Assembly: GCA_018873225.1 (NCBI GenBank)
Contig: JAEILZ010000006.1
Span: 1,488,001 to 1,552,000 of the forward strand
Origin: [Phialemoniopsis] sp. UDSM-2020
Taxonomy: Eukaryota; Ascomycota; Sordariomycetes; Thyridiales; Thyridiaceae
DNA: 64,000 nt
Direction: 5' to 3'
The translations under genes and the position numbers were made by a program. Under the pieces are notes generated by a model, which was not told the origin of the DNA, did not search any database, and was given only the letters and a program-made list of their open reading frames with translations. Within the stretch, counting starts at the first letter, position 1; each line of letters starts with the position of its first letter. Positions 57,737 through 64,000 of this stretch are shown one piece after another.

Positions 57737-60254
57737 TCACATATCCATTACGCCCATCCAGCTTGGTGGTCGATCCTCCGTCTTCGTCCCCCAGTCACTC
57801 TCTGCCTCACCAAGCTCCAGCTCCAAGGTCCAGCCCTCTGTAAAGAACTCGTGGCCGATCCAGCTCTTAGTCCACGGCTTCCCGTTGACAGTCGCCTTTT
57901 GCACATACAGTTACCCATAGCTAGCATCAAAGTTGATGTTCTTGATCGACGCTGTTTTCCCTGTCGCCTTGCTTGTGATGTTGACCTCCGGAAAGAAAGG
58001 CGGCGAGATGAGATACACGTTCTGGCCGGCAACGGGGAAGAGCCCGATCATGGAGAAGAACAGAAACGAGCCCATGGCCCCGGAGTCGTCATTTCCAGGC
58101 AGACCTCCGTTCGTTGTGTTGAAGCTCGCTGGCACGTACGTGTGGATGCGCTTCGTCGACAGCGCCGGCCGCCCTGCCCAGTGGTAGAGGTAGACGGTGA
58201 GAAAGACCGGCTCATTTGAGATGTCTGCTAGCCCCGAAGTGTGAAAGAAGTCTAGACGTGATACAAACTGGTCTTCGCCGCCCATCAGGGAAATGAGACT
58301 TGAGATGGACTGCGGCACGATACTATCTAGTGTTAGCATTGGTGCAGAGACGGTCTGACCCAGGTGCCTTACAACTGATATTGCCATATGCTGGCTTCAA
58401 ACGTCTCGCTTGGGTTCGAGGTAAGCGAGCAAAAGTCCGCGAGTGCAGAGCATGCGATGGGGTCTTGGTAGCCCCAGGTCTGGTTCAGGTACTTGGGCTG
58501 GAAGAAGCCTGTGAAGCCGGTATCATTCCCCTTGATGGCAGACTTTTGATCTTCTCGCCAGAGATTGCGCCAGTTGGTGCTACGCTTGATATACTTGGCG
58601 TACAAGTCATCTTTTCCAAGGCCGTGGGCGAGGGTTGCGAGGCAAAAGTCGTTGTATGAGTATTCCAGCGTGCGCGAGATACTGCGTGAGTTCGTTCCAA
58701 ACCCGATAGGGTCAAAGTCGAGATACGGGATGTAGTCAAGGTTCTTCCAACTGGTCAGGCCGCCTCTACCTTCATAGGACCACTCTAGTGGTTCGTTCTC
58801 CGCGTCGTTGACGATGGCCTCGAGTGCGACCTGCCAGTCGATACCCGTCAGGTTCTTGACGTAGCTGTCGACAAGCACGACATCGGCGTTGCTGCCGCCC
58901 TGCGTCCAACCCTTGCAGGTAGACATTCGGCAATCTGGCAGCCAGCCCTCGTGTTTGTAGATGTCGAGCAGCGAGTTGACCATCTGTGTCTGGGCATCTG
59001 GGTCAATGATGGTAAGGAGCGGATGCTGGGTGCGGAAAGAATCCCAGATGCTGTCATGAAAGGTCAGCTTCGCCCTGCTTTGCTTTTAACATCTCAAATA
59101 GAAACTAGAAGAGCTTACCAGTAGTAAGAGTCAAAATACGGAATACCACTATCCCAATGCGGGTTCTCACCAGTGTAGTTCTGGGGTGAAACCATTGTCC
59201 TGTAAAGGCCACTCCAAAAGCTCTTCTGAAGGTCATCGCTAACGCCCTCTGCAGCGACGGAGACGGGGCTGAGTTTGTCTTCCCACGCGGACTCTGCCTC
59301 CTTTACCAGGCGGTCAAAATCTTCCAGAGGGTCAGGCACTTCGCTTTCAGCACTGCGACAAGCCTGATCGGCGCTGATGAAGCTCATGCCCATTCTAGCT
59401 GTGACAGTGTTGTCGACGAGCGACTTGAAGCGCACAAAGCCACCAGCCTCAAGGTAGAACAGATTGAAACCTTTCGTCACGAACAATTCCTTTGGCTCCG
59501 TTCCCGCTCTGTTGTTGACCCAGACCCCGGACTCGAAGATTTCGGCCCCAAAGAAGTCCACACAAAAGTGCAGCACGTAACTTCCTGCTCCAAAACTCGG
59601 CAAGAATGTCCCATTGCCACTCATCCTCCCCGTGGCCGGATCCACGGCAATCGAAGCATTCTGCCTACTTTGCCAGAGATCGGTGAGGTCAAGCATGATC
59701 AAGGGGTGAGTGTCAGAAGTCGAAGTCGCCCTCGCCGTCTTGTCCGTATAAGTCCCACTCCCGCCGTCCTTTGGAAAATAGAAGCGATACAATGCCGTCC
59801 TCTCCGCCACGGTCATCTCAGCTCTGACATCCGTGTCTAACTCAAGACCGAAGAAGCCCGGCCGAGCTTGTATTGAGTCTTCAACATAACGCCTCTTGCG
59901 GTCTCCGATCCGGAAGTTGCAGTTGTTGAGCTCGTCGCCGGGACATATCTGCGGAAACAGGGGGAAGTTGCCCAGGCTCGGATTGCCTCCGGTGCCGCTG
60001 TCATGCATGGAGCTGAAGCCCGTCACGTTACTGCCGTCCGTGGCGAAGCCGCCCGTGTTCTGGCCGTCTACATCGGCAACGGCCTTGGCGAGTCCGTAGG
60101 GGAGCGTGGCGCCGGCGAAGACATTGCCGCCGTTTGTGGAGCCGATGAGCGGATCGACGTAGGATAGAGTTCCGGGAGCTTCCTGGGCTGCTACAGAGCC
60201 CTTTACATTGACCGTGAGGCAAAGGATGAAAATAAACAGGATCGTTCCAGCCAT
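57737..60254 (-). CDS. Secreted GH92 alpha-1,2-mannosidase, interrupted by an in-frame TAA
   Basis: Exons 60254-59119, 59050-58373 and 58322 onward; the frame reaches a TAA at 57913-57911 after 741 residues. The same frame then continues 57 conserved codons to a TGA at 57739-57737, so the coordinates include this tail. A signal peptide (MAGTILFIFILCLTVNVKG) is followed by YVDPLIGSTNGG and FAGATLPYGLAKAV, the GH92 start. YFDSYYC-IWDSFRTQHPL spans intron 1. The catalytic-region motif is NGGLPGNDDSGAMGS, then VAGQNVYLISPPFF. The tail (LYVQKATVNGKPWTKSWI) matches the usual GH92 C-terminus. Family members remove alpha-mannose from N-glycans outside the cell. The stop may mean a nonsense allele, a sequencing error, readthrough, or splicing of 57914-57864 (51 nt). 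The start was set at 60254, since the codon at 60290 is GTG. It is divergent from GH43. Confidence 0.88.
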
Positions 60255-60968
60255 ATTATGTGATTTTGGGCCAATATGGCTTTCCGGCACCAGGAAGAAT
60301 TACCAGTGTGTAACTCTGACTACGGCTCGAGAGAACGGGCCTGACTCAACACCACTCATAAAGTAGATAGTTATGAATGATACGGCTCATTCAGAGCCTT
60401 TCAATATCAGTATTTACTGTAGTATATGCATCTGTATCGCGGTGTTGTGCGCTGCGAGCAACCGGGTGACCTCATCTTCCCCGCTGTCGCGGTGTAAGTC
60501 CGGAACGGGAAGGTGAGGAGAATTGCAGATGCTTTGGAGTCCGCAGGATCATGCAGATCATTCATACAAGGCCAGCCTTGGTTCAGGGCAACCGGCACAC
60601 ACCACTACCACCAAGCATCCAAGGATTGAATAAACCGGATGTACACCTTTGTTTAGGTTGGAGGTGCTGTTAGAACAAATCAAGCTCCTGGAGCTTCATT
60701 AGCTCCAGTGGCTCGCATAACAGATTCTTTTGTTGTCCATGGGTCGTCACCACTTACACCGAGCATCTTTCTCCACCGTTGTTTATCCTTTGCTTTAACC
60801 GGCACCCGGCGATGTTACTTTAAGCATCTGCGGGGGACTTCACCCGGGCTGATGGAGCCGGTATGGATCGTGCGGTATATCAGCAAGCTCGTTCGCTCTG
60901 CAATTGATAGGTGAGCACGAAAGCGTACCTTGCAGCTCCTTAGATTGAGTACACCATCTCCGCCCACC
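60255..60968. promoter_or_regulatory. Shared promoter region of GH92 (-) and GH43 (+)
   Basis: 714 bp between divergent start codons of two secreted glycosidase genes. A single CreA-type SYGGRG match, GCGGGG, lies at 60830-60835. I saw no clear GGCTAA (XlnR-type) site or TATA box. Coregulation is a reasonable inference only. Confidence 0.5.
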
Positions 60969-63238
<2,270 letters not shown>

Positions 63239-63720
63239 GGGCGAAGTCTTGCTCTAGTTGGAGTTACCAAGTAAAGTAGCTCATGCTGAAAGTGGTGCCC
63301 GCGCGCTACACCCAGCAGCCGCAGGTAGACGGCGCTTAATGGTCATAAGAGTATATAGAACCTGGTTTGGGTGTGTAAATGAGGTGATTTGTACGTGCTG
63401 AGGAAATGGCTGACCAAGCACACCCGCGCGCGGTTGCCGAGTGGGCGGGCCGGCAGTGGGGCAACTCTTCGCCGCCCGCGGGTCCTCGAGTCGTACAGCT
63501 TGATGGCCAAATTGGCAACCCCGATGGCGGCAGCACACTCCATATAAAGGGAAGCAACTGAAGCTTCAGCGCCTCCTCATTCAACTCAATCTGTCATCAA
63601 GACTCTCTCTAGCCTCAAGTTGATCTCATTGCTGAACATTTTGAAGCACTTCATTCCCTCGAACTACGGACCCACCCCGCACTGCACCCCGGCCCCGTTG
63701 CCGACCAGAGAAGCCGAACA
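63239..63720. promoter_or_regulatory. Promoter of the DOPA-dioxygenase-family gene, with TATA box
   Basis: TATAAA at 63543-63548 lies 178 bp before the ATG at 63721, followed by a C/A-rich leader with CTCTC and TCATCA stretches. The left part is the GH43 3' flank. Confidence 0.6.
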
Positions 63721-64000
63721 ATGGCCGATATCTACAACCCGCCGGCGTCGGCTTACACCTCGCCCTTGAAGGGCTACGAGAATGCAAAGCCTCTGGGTGA
63801 TGAGCGGAACGAGGATGGAAAGAGCATTAAGAACGTCCAGACTAGCGTTAAGAGCCAGGCCTACAACACATTCCCAGACCCTTTAGATAACGGAAGGAGA
63901 GGCGGCTTGTAAGTCTAGACTCTGTTGTGACCCCTGACATGGATTCGAGTCCTAATACGATATCAAATAGCGATGTTCACATCTATCACTATCAAGCCAA
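63721..64000 (+). CDS. DOPA 4,5-dioxygenase-family protein, N-terminal part (runs off window)
   Basis: Exon 1 is 63721-63908 (MADIYNPPASAYTSPLKGYE...), with a 62-nt intron (GTAAGT donor, AATAG acceptor). Exon 2 from 63971 gives GGFDVHIYHYQA before the window ends. The FDVHIYH-x-Q segment is the first conserved strand of the DOPA 4,5-dioxygenase family (PF08883), whose His residues bind Fe(II). Characterised members cleave L-DOPA to the betalamic-acid precursor in Amanita; most ascomycete members have no proven substrate. The first ~60 residues are a polar extension. Only this N-terminus is visible, so activity cannot be judged. Confidence 0.75.

Noticed and set aside
57896..57914. 19-nt intron to remove the GH92 stop (GTAACT...AAAAG)
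   Set aside because: Too short for a spliceosomal intron and it would shift the frame; the 51-nt alternative is kept as a hypothesis.

Overview
The window is nuclear DNA of a filamentous ascomycete (Pezizomycotina; the general character suggests a Sordariomycete, but the species is not determined). Genes stand singly on both strands. Most are interrupted by short introns of about 50-110 nt with GTAWGT-like donors, CTAAC/CTGAC-like branch points and YAG acceptors. I see no operons, CRISPR arrays, rRNA or convincing tRNA, and no transposon.

Left part (1-31 kb) is accessory in character and gene-poor: the 3' end of an MFSD5-type molybdate transporter; a GPI-anchored Crh-family GH16 wall transglycosylase (-); the R-SNARE Ykt6 (-); an allantoate-permease-type MFS transporter (+) convergent with a 2-oxoglutarate/Fe(II) dioxygenase (-); an APH-fold protein that has lost its catalytic residues (+); a DHDPS-superfamily aldolase resembling the D-galacturonate pathway enzyme (+); a secreted tyrosinase (+); and a small CxxC-rich protein (-). 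Large stretches between them, especially 12.2-15.2, 16.2-22.0 and 28.5-32.9 kb, hold no clear gene.

Middle part (31-45 kb): a Zn2Cys6 transcription factor behind a long pyrimidine-rich leader, a DUF6590 protein ending in an in-frame 21-bp repeat, a Gfo/Idh/MocA oxidoreductase, and a soluble SREBP-type bHLH factor.

Right part (45-64 kb) is dense and mostly housekeeping: Icp55 aminopeptidase (-), Dbf4 (+), Atg12 (+), ketopantoate hydroxymethyltransferase (-), a Ubc8/UBE2H ubiquitin-conjugating enzyme (+) and the splicing factor Saf4/CCDC130 (-). It ends with a divergent pair of secreted glycosidases, GH92 (-) and GH43 (+), and the start of a DOPA 4,5-dioxygenase-family gene (+).

The most unusual observations are the UBC8 gene model, which keeps its conserved frame only with an 8-nt exon and a single-nucleotide exon; an in-frame TAA in the GH92 gene followed by 57 conserved codons, which a 51-nt in-frame splice could also remove; and the pseudo-APH. 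All gene models were spliced by eye, and exon sums were checked to be multiples of three. No database search was run.
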